This document shows, one piece after another, positions 1 to 7,920 of a stretch of 20,431 nt of DNA (the stretch's first letter is position 1; every line of letters begins with the position of its first letter). The DNA is from an uncultured Eubacteriales bacterium. GTDB lineage: Bacteria > Bacillota > Clostridia > Oscillospirales > Oscillospiraceae. The stretch is taken from contig URDJ01000043.1 of assembly GCA_900546615.1 (NCBI GenBank), positions 1 through 20,431 on the forward strand. Reading direction: 5' to 3'. A program made the position numbers and the translations under genes. The notes under the pieces were generated by a model. That model was not told the origin of the DNA. It made no database searches and was given only the letters and a program-made list of their open reading frames with translations.

Positions 1-1460
1 CCCGGCACGAAGGTCTGCGCCGAGAACAGGCAGCAGCCCGCCGAGGACACCGCCTCGAGCGCGTCCTGCATGAAGGCCGTAAACTGCGCCTTGCCCCGCG
101 GCGTCAGCGCGTCCATGCTCAAGACGCCCACGGACTCGAGCAGCGCCAGATACCCGCCGTTTAAATGGCAGCCGCCGCGGTTGGCCACGGCGTAGCCGAG
201 GCCCATGCCCACGCTCCGGCGCGGCTCGTAGGAGGCCAGCTCCAGGCCCTTCGAGTTTATCGCAAAGTCCTCGCCGCCGTATTTCGCCGCCATGCGCTTC
301 GTGCCGTCGGCTATGTCGGAGTATATACCCTCGCGGTTCACGACCTTCAGCAGCACGTCCTCCAGCTCGTCCGTCCTGCCGAACTCAAGGCCGAAGTCCG
401 CCATGCCGCGCTCCTTCAGCTCCATCGCAAAAGCCAGGCTCGAGGCGAAGGAGATCGTGTCCACGCCGTAGATGTCGCACAGCCAGTTCATGCGCAGCAC
501 CGCGTCCATGTCTGCGGCCCCGATGTTCGGGCCGAAGAAGCCCAGCGTCTCGTACTCCGGGCCTTTCAGCTCGCGCCCGTCCACCGGCACGCGCCGCTCG
601 CAGCGGATGGGGCAGCTCACGCAGCCGCTGTTGCGGATGAGCCGCGTCTCCGTCAGCGTCTCGCCCGAGACCGCGTCCGCGCGGTCGAAGTGCCCGCTCT
701 GGAAGTTCCTCGTCGGCAGCGCATTCGTGGCGTTTGCCTTGTTCACCAGCCCCGCCGAGCCATAGCGCGGCAGGCTCTGCCCCGTCATGGGGTGCTTTTT
801 TATGAATTTTATCCACTTGAGTATGAACTTGTCAAAGCCCTCGCGGTCGTACACCTCCGGCCGCTTCGAGCCGTAGGCGACGAGGGCCTTGAGCTTCTTC
901 GAGCCGAGCACCGCGCCCGAACCGCAGCGCCCCGCCACGCGCTCGCCCGAGATGGCCGAGGCGTAGAGAACGCCGTTCTCTCCCGCCGGGCCGATGACCA
1001 GCTTGCCGTACCACTCCGGGAAGCGCTCCTGCGTCTTCTCCGCGTCGAGGCCCCACAGCTCCGGTGCGGGCCTTATCCTTATCTCGCCGTCGAGCGCCTC
1101 GAGCACGCTCGGCTGCGCGGCCCTGCCCGTTATTATAAGCCCGTCGAAGCCCGCCCTCTTGAGCATGACTCCGAACTGCCCGCCGCAGTTCGAGGACGCT
1201 ATGCCGCCCGTCAGGACGTTCTTGAAGCTCAGGTTGAAGCGGCTCGAGGACGGCGCGCCCGTGCCGTTGAGCGGCCCGGTGTTTATGACGATGACCGCAC
1301 GCTCGTCCAGCGGGCCGAGGCCCGGCTCCGTCAGGTCGAGCAGCAGCCGCGCCGCGAGGCACTTGCCCCCGACGTACTTTTTGAAATACTCCCGCGATAT
1401 CTCAAAGCGCTCCCAGCGCCCGGTCGTGAGGTCCACCTTCGCATAGACCGGAAGCTTCAT
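1..1460 (-). CDS. Tungsten/molybdopterin aldehyde:ferredoxin oxidoreductase, large subunit (3' end outside window)
   Basis: By family this enzyme oxidises aldehydes to carboxylic acids with a bis-pterin tungsten (or molybdenum) cofactor and passes electrons to ferredoxin in the cytoplasm. I translated the minus strand from ATG at 1460; it stays open for 486 codons to the edge, so about four fifths of a typical 600-residue protein is visible. Seen: the AOR N-terminal start (MKLPVYAKVDLTTG), the pterin-region stretch near 174-191 ending GAVLGSKKLK, the cluster motif C280-x2-C283-x3-C287 followed by GPEYETLGFFGPN at 300-312, and CC at 476-477, one of which probably supplies the fourth cluster cysteine. 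The start overlaps the ferredoxin stop by 4 nt (ATGA), so translation is coupled. A polyferredoxin upstream of the catalytic subunit resembles two-subunit WOR1-type enzymes; this subtype is inference and the aldehyde substrate cannot be read from sequence. Confidence 0.93.
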   Translation of the reverse strand, partial: MKLPVYAKVDLTTGRWERFEISREYFKKYVGGKCLAARLLLDLTEPGLGPLDERAVIVINTGPLNGTGAPSSSRFNLSFKNVLTGGIASSNCGGQFGVMLKRAGFDGLIITGRAAQPSVLEALDGEIRIRPAPELWGLDAEKTQERFPEWYGKLVIGPAGENGVLYASAISGERVAGRCGSGAVLGSKKLKALVAYGSKRPEVYDREGFDKFILKWIKFIKKHPMTGQSLPRYGSAGLVNKANATNALPTRNFQSGHFDRADAVSGETLTETRLIRNSGCVSCPIRCERRVPVDGRELKGPEYETLGFFGPNIGAADMDAVLRMNWLCDIYGVDTISFASSLAFAMELKERGMADFGLEFGRTDELEDVLLKVVNREGIYSDIADGTKRMAAKYGGEDFAINSKGLELASYEPRRSVGMGLGYAVANRGGCHLNGGYLALLESVGVLSMDALTPRGKAQFTAFMQDALEAVSSAGCCLFSAQTFVP

Positions 1461-1876
1461 CCCCTCGCCTCCATTCTTATGGCGTGCAGGGGACACTCCG
1501 CCTCGCACACGGCGCAGCCCACGCATTTGTCCGGCCTTGCGAGCACGCAGCGGGCCTCCACGTCGCCCCGGAACCTCGGCTCCGAGATAGCGAGGGCCTT
1601 CGCCGCGCAGAAGCTCACGCATATCTGGCAGGCGCTGCAAAGCTCCCCGTCGATGACCGGTATCCTCCGCTCCTTCACAGGCACGCGCGCGCAGACCTTC
1701 CCCGAGGCATCCAGCACCGCGCCGACGGGACAGCTCATGCCGCAGACCCCGCAGTCGATGCAGCGCCGCGCGTTTATCACATGCCGGGCCTTCGCCTCGC
1801 CCTCTATGGCGTGCACGGGACAGGCCCGCGCGCAGGCCCCGCAGCCTATGCAGTTTTCCGCTATCCGGTGCGCCAA
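1457..1876 (-). CDS. Polyferredoxin with four [4Fe-4S] motifs, partner of the aldehyde oxidoreductase
   Basis: A 139-residue iron-sulfur protein that probably carries electrons to or from the oxidoreductase encoded immediately downstream. Four complete CxxCxxCxxxC motifs are visible: C9/12/15/19, C39/42/45/49, C80/83/86/90 and C118/121/124/128, each followed by the Pro- or Ala-type ferredoxin turn (the third has Ala-Ala instead of Pro). That makes a capacity of four [4Fe-4S] clusters. The start is a TTG at 1876-1874 behind an AAAGGGGG ribosome binding site; the nearby ATG at 1895 is in another frame. The length and four-cluster design match the small subunit of WOR1-type tungsten oxidoreductases (family knowledge). 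It has no membrane segment, so it is taken to be cytoplasmic. The alternative is a generic 4Fe-4S dicluster-repeat protein with a different partner. Confidence 0.9.
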   Translation of the reverse strand: MAHRIAENCIGCGACARACPVHAIEGEAKARHVINARRCIDCGVCGMSCPVGAVLDASGKVCARVPVKERRIPVIDGELCSACQICVSFCAAKALAISEPRFRGDVEARCVLARPDKCVGCAVCEAECPLHAIRMEARG

Positions 1877-1908
1877 ACCCGCCGCCCCCTTTCATGCTTT
1901 CAGTGTAA

Positions 1909-1936
1909 ATCATAAAAGACGAAAAGTAAACTACAA
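1909..1936 (-). promoter_or_regulatory. Candidate promoter for the ferredoxin-oxidoreductase operon
   Basis: On the minus strand a TATGAT -10 (1914-1909) lies 16 bp from a weak TTGTAG -35 (1936-1931), about 33 nt before the TTG start. A second candidate further up has TTTTGA (1978-1973), 17 bp, and TATACA (1955-1950), and overlaps an imperfect palindrome TACACA-AAA-TGTGCA. Neither is strong, which fits a regulated operon, but the choice between them is uncertain. Confidence 0.4.
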
Positions 1937-2008
1937 TTTGCACATTTTGTGTATAATAACTTACCTGCAGCCTCAAAATGAGCAGTAATGCCGGGCGGAA
2001 GTTGGCCC

Positions 2009-2037
2009 TTGTCAAAATCATCAGGGTCAGTTATAAT
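2009..2037 (+). promoter_or_regulatory. Sigma-A promoter of the GntR regulator gene
   Basis: TTGTCA (2009-2014), a 17-bp spacer and a perfect TATAAT (2032-2037) place transcription start near 2044, about 46 nt before the ATG at 2090. This is one of the best promoter matches in the window. Confidence 0.85.
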
Positions 2038-2042
2038 AAGAG

Positions 2043-2059
2043 TAACGTATGAGACGTTA
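2043..2059. promoter_or_regulatory. Palindromic candidate operator at the GntR transcription start
   Basis: A perfect inverted repeat TAACGT-N5-ACGTTA sits directly on the predicted transcription start of the GntR gene and inside the divergent region shared with the oxidoreductase operon. GntR-family dimers bind palindromes of about this size and often repress their own gene, so this is the most likely operator. Binding is inferred; the sequence shows only the symmetry and the position. Confidence 0.5.
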
Positions 2060-2089
2060 GTACAAGCTAGAGACATGTGAGGACGAGAA

Positions 2090-2875
2090 ATGGATACTAA
2101 CCCGGTGCTTTTGAATAAGCTGTCGATGGACAGCGACATACCGCTGTATTCGCAGCTTGTGAGCATAATAAAGCGGAACATATCGGCGGGGACGCTCTCG
2201 CCCGGGGCGCTGCTGCCCTCGGAGGCGGAGCTTTGCAGGACCTTTGACGTGTCGCGCAGCACGGTACGGCAGGCGATCGGCGCACTGGAGGCAGAGGGCC
2301 TTGTGGTGCGCAAGCAGGGGCGCGGCACCTTCGTGGCAGAGCCGAAGATGAGGCGCAGGACTGAGAACGTATACTCCTTCACGAGCGAGATAAGCGCCAT
2401 GGGCATGACCCCGTCCTCGACGATACTCGAGTTCGAGATCATGGACCCGACGCCGGACATCGTGTCCATGCTGGACATGGCCGGGCACAAGACGCAGATA
2501 TACAAGTTCACGAGGATAAGGAACGTGAACGGCCAGCCGCTCATACTGGAGACCTCGTTCTACCCGACCTATATCTACCCAAAACTGACGCGCGAGCTGC
2601 TGGAGACGCACAGCTTCTACAGCCTGCTGTACGAGGAGGGCATCGTGCCGTACTCTGCGGTGGACTCCTACGAGGCGGTGACGCTGGGCAGGCGCGAGGC
2701 GGAACTGCTTGGCTGCCGGCCCGGGGCCTGTGCGTTTTCGGTGCAGAGGCGGACCCGGACGGAGGCAGGCGTGGTGTACGAGTTCACGCAGAGCCTCATC
2801 AGAGCCGACAGGGTGAAACTGGATATCCTGCTGCACAAGGACGGCGTATCGTTCACGCGGAGCGTGGATAAGTGA
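2090..2875 (+). CDS. GntR-family transcriptional regulator, HutC/UTRA subfamily
   Basis: A 261-residue one-component regulator. The N-terminal winged helix-turn-helix occupies about residues 18-84 (PLYSQLVSIIK, then LPSEAELCRTFDVSRSTVRQ, then the wing KQGRGTFV). The C-terminal ligand-binding UTRA domain (about 95-250) shows the family's typical ILETSFYP stretch near 152-159. ATG at 2090 has a GAGGA site 6 nt upstream. In this subfamily the UTRA pocket binds a small metabolite, often a sugar phosphate or amino-acid derivative, and releases DNA. The gene is divergent from the aldehyde oxidoreductase pair and upstream of a sugar-type ABC ATPase, so either could be its target; the palindrome at 2043-2059 also suggests autoregulation. 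The ligand is unknown. Confidence 0.93.
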   Translation: MDTNPVLLNKLSMDSDIPLYSQLVSIIKRNISAGTLSPGALLPSEAELCRTFDVSRSTVRQAIGALEAEGLVVRKQGRGTFVAEPKMRRRTENVYSFTSEISAMGMTPSSTILEFEIMDPTPDIVSMLDMAGHKTQIYKFTRIRNVNGQPLILETSFYPTYIYPKLTRELLETHSFYSLLYEEGIVPYSAVDSYEAVTLGRREAELLGCRPGACAFSVQRRTRTEAGVVYEFTQSLIRADRVKLDILLHKDGVSFTRSVDK

Positions 2876-2888
2876 GCGGCTGTGCAGG

Positions 2889-2907
2889 TTGCTTAAAACA
2901 TAAGCAG
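2889..2907. repeat. Small inverted repeat downstream of the GntR gene
   Basis: TGCTTA (2890-2895), a 5-nt AAACA-type loop and TAAGCA (2901-2906) form a 6-bp stem, extendable by one wobble pair. There is no T-run after it, so it is not a convincing terminator. It lies about 20 bp upstream of the -35 box of the ABC ATPase promoter and could be a regulatory site. Confidence 0.3.
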
Positions 2908-2927
2908 AATATTGTTGAAGATGGCTC

Positions 2928-2956
2928 TTTACAAGGGACGGAAGACGTTGTAAAAT
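2928..2956 (+). promoter_or_regulatory. Sigma-A promoter of the ABC ATPase gene
   Basis: TTTACA (2928-2933), a 17-bp spacer and TAAAAT (2951-2956), each 5 of 6 to consensus. The predicted start near 2963 gives a leader of about 175 nt before the ATG at 3139. The promoter shows that the ATPase can be transcribed separately from the GntR gene. Confidence 0.75.
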
Positions 2957-2962
2957 ATGTTG

Positions 2963-3138
2963 AATCCATGGCGTGCGGGCACTCCATTACCATGTCCGTG
3001 CGTACATAAAGATAGGAGGAAAAATTAACCGCTTGGCTTGCGGTGCGTCAGTGTGGAGACCTGACGTAATGTCGCGCGTCCCATCGCGGGCGGCGGCGAG
3101 GCACATCATTGCGGAGGCAGGTGTGCTAAAGCCGGGAA
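2963..3138 (+). promoter_or_regulatory. Long structured 5' leader of the ABC ATPase gene
   Basis: The leader holds three possible stems: ACCGC/GCGGT (3028-3032 with 3040-3044), a 6-bp perfect CGTCAG/CTGACG (3046-3051 with 3061-3066) and GCACA/TGTGC (3101-3105 with 3122-3126). It also holds a strong AGGAGG (3014-3019) with no ATG or GTG at a usable distance, more than 110 nt from the real start. The real start has only a weak GGGA directly before it. A frame open from GTG 2973 to 3218 exists but looks non-coding. I recognise no known riboswitch core. Confidence 0.4.
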
Positions 3139-4344
<1,206 letters not shown>

Positions 4345-4370
4345 GTTCGCGGGAACACATAAAAATAACC

Positions 4371-4407
4371 GCTCCGGCGGCCATCGGGCCGCCGGAGCTT
4401 TTCTTTT
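4371..4407. terminator. Rho-independent terminator, probably bidirectional
   Basis: A perfect 12-bp GC-rich stem (4371-4382 with 4387-4398, loop ATCG) is followed on the plus strand by TTTTCTTTT, a textbook terminator for the ABC ATPase. On the minus strand the same stem is followed by GGTTATTTTTAT, so it can also end the clpE-aldolase transcript whose last gene stops at 4420. Confidence 0.92.
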
Positions 4408-4419
4408 GCCTTATTGACT

Positions 4420-5448
4420 TCACAGCCTGGCGATATCCGCCGTAAGCTCGTCCACGTCCTCCGGCCTCGTGGCCCAGCTGGTGCAGAAGCGCACCGCGCG
4501 GTGGGCCTCGTCCGTGCGCGCCCAGTCGGAGAAGCTGTACTTCTCAGCGAGCTTTTCCAGCGCCGCGTCGGGCACGATGGGGAACTGCTGGTTCGTCGGC
4601 GAGTCGTACATGAGCGGCCAGCCCTTCTCCGCGAAGGCCGCGCGCAGCTTCATGGCCAGCGACACCTCGCGCGCGCCCGTGCGCTCATACAGCCCGTCCG
4701 ACATGAGCGTCTCGAACATCACACCGAGGAGCCGCCCCTTCGCGAACATGCCGCCGCGCTGCTTTATGACGTAGCGGAAATCCCGCCCCAGCGCCGGGTT
4801 CGTTATCACGACCGCCTCGCCGAAGAGCGCGCCCAGCTTCGTGCCGCCTATATAGAACACGTCGGTGAGCCGCGCAAGGTCGGCGAGCGTCACATCCGAG
4901 CAGGCCAGCGCCGCGCCCAGCCTCGCGCCGTCCACGAACAGGATAAGCCCCTTCTCGCGGCACACCGCGCTTATCTTCTCAAGCTCGGCGAGCGAGTACA
5001 CCGTGCCGTTCTCCGTCGGCTGGGAGATGTACACCATCGCCGGCTGGGGCTGGTGCTCGTGCGTCGCGTCCGCCCAGTGGGCCTCGACGCGCTCTCGTAT
5101 CTGTTCCGCCCTTATCTTCCCATCCGGGCTGGGCAGCGTGATGACCTTGTGCCCCGTCGCCTCGATGGAGCCGGTCTCGTGCACCGCAATGTGCCCCGTG
5201 TCCGCAGCCATCACCGCCTGATGCGGCCTGAGAGCCGCCGCTATCACCGTCAGGTTCGCCTGCGTGCCGCCGACGAGGAAGTGTACCGCCGCCTCGGGCG
5301 CGGCGCACTTCTCCCGTATGAGCCGCGCCGCGTTTTCACAGTGCGCGTCCTCGCCGTAGCCCGGCGTCTGCTCGAGGTTCGTGCGCACCAGCGCCTCCAT
5401 TATCTCCGGCAGCGCGCCCTCCAGATAGTCGCTCTCAAACCTTATCAT
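4420..5448 (-). CDS. ltaE: Threonine aldolase-type PLP enzyme (beta-eliminating lyase family)
   Basis: A 342-residue fold-type I PLP enzyme; low-specificity threonine aldolases cleave L-threonine or allo-threonine to glycine and acetaldehyde in the cytoplasm. Seen: a substrate/cofactor loop GGTQANL (60-66), the cofactor-stacking His in AVHETG (H90), the Asp that contacts the pyridine nitrogen in FVDGARLG (D173, with R176), and the Schiff-base Lys in GGTKLG (K204). Length fits the family. ATG at 5448 comes 3 bp after the clpE stop, and its ribosome site (GGAGG) lies inside the clpE end, so the two are co-transcribed and probably coupled. The family also contains phenylserine and beta-hydroxy-amino-acid aldolases, so the exact substrate is open. 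Confidence 0.9.
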   Translation of the reverse strand: MIRFESDYLEGALPEIMEALVRTNLEQTPGYGEDAHCENAARLIREKCAAPEAAVHFLVGGTQANLTVIAAALRPHQAVMAADTGHIAVHETGSIEATGHKVITLPSPDGKIRAEQIRERVEAHWADATHEHQPQPAMVYISQPTENGTVYSLAELEKISAVCREKGLILFVDGARLGAALACSDVTLADLARLTDVFYIGGTKLGALFGEAVVITNPALGRDFRYVIKQRGGMFAKGRLLGVMFETLMSDGLYERTGAREVSLAMKLRAAFAEKGWPLMYDSPTNQQFPIVPDAALEKLAEKYSFSDWARTDEAHRAVRFCTSWATRPEDVDELTADIARL

Positions 5449-5451
5449 GGC

Positions 5452-7785
5452 TCATTCCGCCTCCACATCAACTTTTTCGCCGTCGGACGTGAGCCTTATC
5501 GCGCTCACCGCCCCGCGCCTGCCGTCCACTATGACGGAGGCCATGGCGTCCTCTATATCCTTCTGTATCGTCCGGCGCAGGTTCCGCGCGCCGTAGGTCA
5601 GGCTGTAACTCTTTTTCACGAGATAGTCCAGGACGCTCTCGTCCCACGTGAGCTCCATGCCCTTCTCGCGCATGAGGTCGCGCACCTCCGTGAGCATCAG
5701 GCCCGCGATGGCGCGGAAGTTCTCCTCCGTCAGCTTGTTGAAGCAGATTATCTCGTCTACCCTGTTTATGAACTCCGGCCGCAGGAAGTCGTTCAGGGCC
5801 TTCATCGCCCGCTCGCGCTCCTTATCCGTCGTCGTGCCCGCAAAGCCAAGGGAGCCGCTCTTTGTATTGCTGCCCGCGTTCGTCGTCATGATGATGACCG
5901 TGTTCTCGAAGTTTATATTCCGCCCCTGCGCGTCCGTGATGTGCCCGTCGTCGAGGATCTGGAGCAGGATGTTCATCACGTCCGGGTGCGCCTTCTCTAT
6001 CTCGTCGAACAGCACGACCGAATAGGGCTTGCGGCGTATCTTCTCCGTGAGCTGGCCGGCCTCGTCGTAGCCGACGTAGCCCGGCGGCGAGCCTATGATG
6101 CGCGAGACGGAGAACTTCTCCATGAACTCCGACATGTCGAGCCGGATGAGGCTCTCGGGCGAGTTGAACAGGTCCGCGGCGAGCCGCTTCACCAGCTCGG
6201 TCTTGCCCACGCCGGTGCCGCCCACGAAGATGAAGCTCACGGGCTTGCGCTTGGCCTGAAGCCCCACGCGGCTGCGCTTTATGGCGGCGCAGACGGCGTC
6301 GATGGCCTCGTCCTGGCCCACGATGTGCTCCCGCAGCCGGTCGCCCAGCTTCGAGAGCCGCTCGAACTCGTCCTCCGTTATCGAGCTGGCCGGTATCTTC
6401 GTCCACAGCTCTATGACCCGCGCGAGATTCTCCCGCGTCAGCTCGGGCTGGGCGCCCTTGAGCCGGTTCAGCTCGTCGGTCAGCTGCATGATGGTCGTGC
6501 GGATAACGGCGAGACGCTCGTAGTGCTCGTTTGCCGTGTCTGCCAGCAGCAGCTCGCGCTCCTTGTTGAGGTCGTCTATCTCCTTCTGCGCGGCGTCCAT
6601 GCGAGCCAGCGTCCTGTCCTTGAGGTTCACGTCCGAGCAGGCCTCGTCTATGAGGTCTATTGCCTTGTCGGGCAGGTAGCGGTCGGTTATATACCTCTCG
6701 CTGAGCACGACGGCCTCGCGGCACATCTGCTTCGAGATTTTGACCTTGTGGCAGTCCTCATAGTAGTGCGCGATGCCCTCGAGTATCTTCACGCTGTCCT
6801 CGATGGACGGCTCCGCCACGGTGACGGGCTGGAAGCGCCGCTCGAGCGCCGCGTCCTTTTCGATGTGCTTGCGGTACTCCGTGAAGGTGGTCGCACCAAT
6901 GACCTGTATCTCGCCCCTCGAGAGCGCGGGCTTGAGTATATTCGCGGCGTTCATGCTGCCCTCGGCGTCGCCCGCGCCGACGATGTTGTGCACCTCGTCG
7001 ATGACGAGGATGATGTTCCCCGTCTTGCGTATCTCCTCGATAAGCCCCTTCATGCGGCTCTCGAACTGGCCGCGGAACTGCGTGCCCGCGACGAGGGCCG
7101 TGAGGTCCAGGAGGTATACCTCCTTGTCCCGGAGCTTATAGGGTACGCTCCCGTCGGCTATCCTCTGCGCGAGGCCCTCGGCGATGGCGGTCTTGCCGAC
7201 GCCCGGCTCGCCTATGAGGCAGGGGTTGTTCTTCTGCCTTCTGTTGAGTATCTGTATGACGCGCTCGAGCTCTTCCTCGCGGCCTATCATGGCGTCGAGC
7301 TTGCCCTGGCGCGCTCTGTCCGTGAGGTTGATGCAGTAGTTGTCGAGGAACTTCTTCTTCCCTCTCGGCGGGGCCTGCTGCGGTCCGGGCTGAGGCCCGG
7401 ACTGGTCCTGCCGCTGCCCGCCCTCAGGCACCAGTTCCCCGCCGCTCTGGCCGCTGTCCGGCTTCTGGCCGCCCATGTTCCCGAAAAGCCTGTTCAAAAA
7501 CGGGAAGGTCGCCGTCTTGCCCTCGTCATCCGAATCCGAGTCGCTGTTCTCTATGTCCATCAGCCCGTCGGCGCTGCCGAGAGCCTCCATCATCTCGTTC
7601 GTCAGGCCGTCCAGCTCGTCGTCAGACAGGCCCATCTTGTTTATCACGTCGTCCACGGGCTTTATGTGCAGCTCGCGGGCGCACTTGAGGCAGAGGCCCT
7701 CGTTCTTCGTCCGGCCCCCCTCAAGCCTCGTTATGAATATCACCGCCACATTCTTCTTGCAGCGTGAGCAAAGCGTTGGTTGCAT
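5452..7785 (-). CDS. clpE: ClpE-type AAA+ unfoldase with N-terminal zinc finger
   Basis: A 777-residue Hsp100 unfoldase that threads misfolded or tagged proteins into ClpP. The N-terminus lacks the paired Clp_N repeats of ClpC/ClpB and instead has a four-cysteine zinc finger (C6, C9, C32, C35), the hallmark of ClpE. A flexible acidic then Gly/Gln/Pro-rich linker follows (about 80-145). AAA-1 has Walker A GEPGVGKT (192-199) and Walker B ILVIDE (259-264); a short coiled region lies at about 395-445; AAA-2 has Walker A GGTGVGKT (522-529), pore loop GYVG (569-572), Walker B VVLFDE (590-595) and a C-terminal Clp D2 domain. The loop SLGF (645-648) fits the ClpP-docking [LIV]-G-F tripeptide. ATG 7785 has AGGAG 8 nt upstream. 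The promoter is overlapped by a perfect CIRCE. ClpC is the alternative name; the zinc finger decides for ClpE. Confidence 0.93.
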   Translation of the reverse strand: MQPTLCSRCKKNVAVIFITRLEGGRTKNEGLCLKCARELHIKPVDDVINKMGLSDDELDGLTNEMMEALGSADGLMDIENSDSDSDDEGKTATFPFLNRLFGNMGGQKPDSGQSGGELVPEGGQRQDQSGPQPGPQQAPPRGKKKFLDNYCINLTDRARQGKLDAMIGREEELERVIQILNRRQKNNPCLIGEPGVGKTAIAEGLAQRIADGSVPYKLRDKEVYLLDLTALVAGTQFRGQFESRMKGLIEEIRKTGNIILVIDEVHNIVGAGDAEGSMNAANILKPALSRGEIQVIGATTFTEYRKHIEKDAALERRFQPVTVAEPSIEDSVKILEGIAHYYEDCHKVKISKQMCREAVVLSERYITDRYLPDKAIDLIDEACSDVNLKDRTLARMDAAQKEIDDLNKERELLLADTANEHYERLAVIRTTIMQLTDELNRLKGAQPELTRENLARVIELWTKIPASSITEDEFERLSKLGDRLREHIVGQDEAIDAVCAAIKRSRVGLQAKRKPVSFIFVGGTGVGKTELVKRLAADLFNSPESLIRLDMSEFMEKFSVSRIIGSPPGYVGYDEAGQLTEKIRRKPYSVVLFDEIEKAHPDVMNILLQILDDGHITDAQGRNINFENTVIIMTTNAGSNTKSGSLGFAGTTTDKERERAMKALNDFLRPEFINRVDEIICFNKLTEENFRAIAGLMLTEVRDLMREKGMELTWDESVLDYLVKKSYSLTYGARNLRRTIQKDIEDAMASVIVDGRRGAVSAIRLTSDGEKVDVEAE

Positions 7786-7822
7786 ATCATGGTCTCCTGT
7801 TTAAAAAGTCTCCGAAAACAAA

Positions 7823-7849
7823 TTAGCACTCTTTTTCTTCGAGTGCTAA
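7823..7849. promoter_or_regulatory. CIRCE element (HrcA operator)
   Basis: TTAGCACTC (7823-7831), exactly 9 bp, GAGTGCTAA (7841-7849): both arms match the CIRCE consensus without mismatch. CIRCE is bound by the heat-shock repressor HrcA, which is made active by GroE. The element starts at the last bases of the clpE -10 box and covers the predicted transcription start, the classical repressing position. Confidence 0.97.
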
Positions 7850-7876
7850 TTTATCACCATGTGAGCCGATTGTCAA
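7848..7876 (-). promoter_or_regulatory. Sigma-A promoter of clpE
   Basis: On the minus strand a perfect TTGACA (7876-7871) is spaced 17 bp from TAAATT (7853-7848). The -10 box shares two bases with CIRCE, and the transcription start near 7841 falls inside it. The leader to ATG 7785 is about 56 nt. Confidence 0.82.
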
Positions 7877-7920
7877 CACCGGCGGAGCCGAATTGACATT
7901 TTGTTCATATATTCGTGTCC

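Noticed and set aside
165..1988. A 607-codon plus-strand frame antisense to the oxidoreductase and ferredoxin genes
   Set aside because: The minus strand encodes clear AOR and ferredoxin motifs across the same stretch; this frame has low-complexity Ala/Arg/His composition and no ribosome binding site.
4414..7767. An unbroken plus-strand frame of 1117 codons antisense to clpE and the aldolase gene
   Set aside because: It mirrors two well-supported genes, has a composition dominated by Arg, Leu, Val, His and Ala, no recognisable domain, and arises from the GC-rich codon pattern of the opposite strand.
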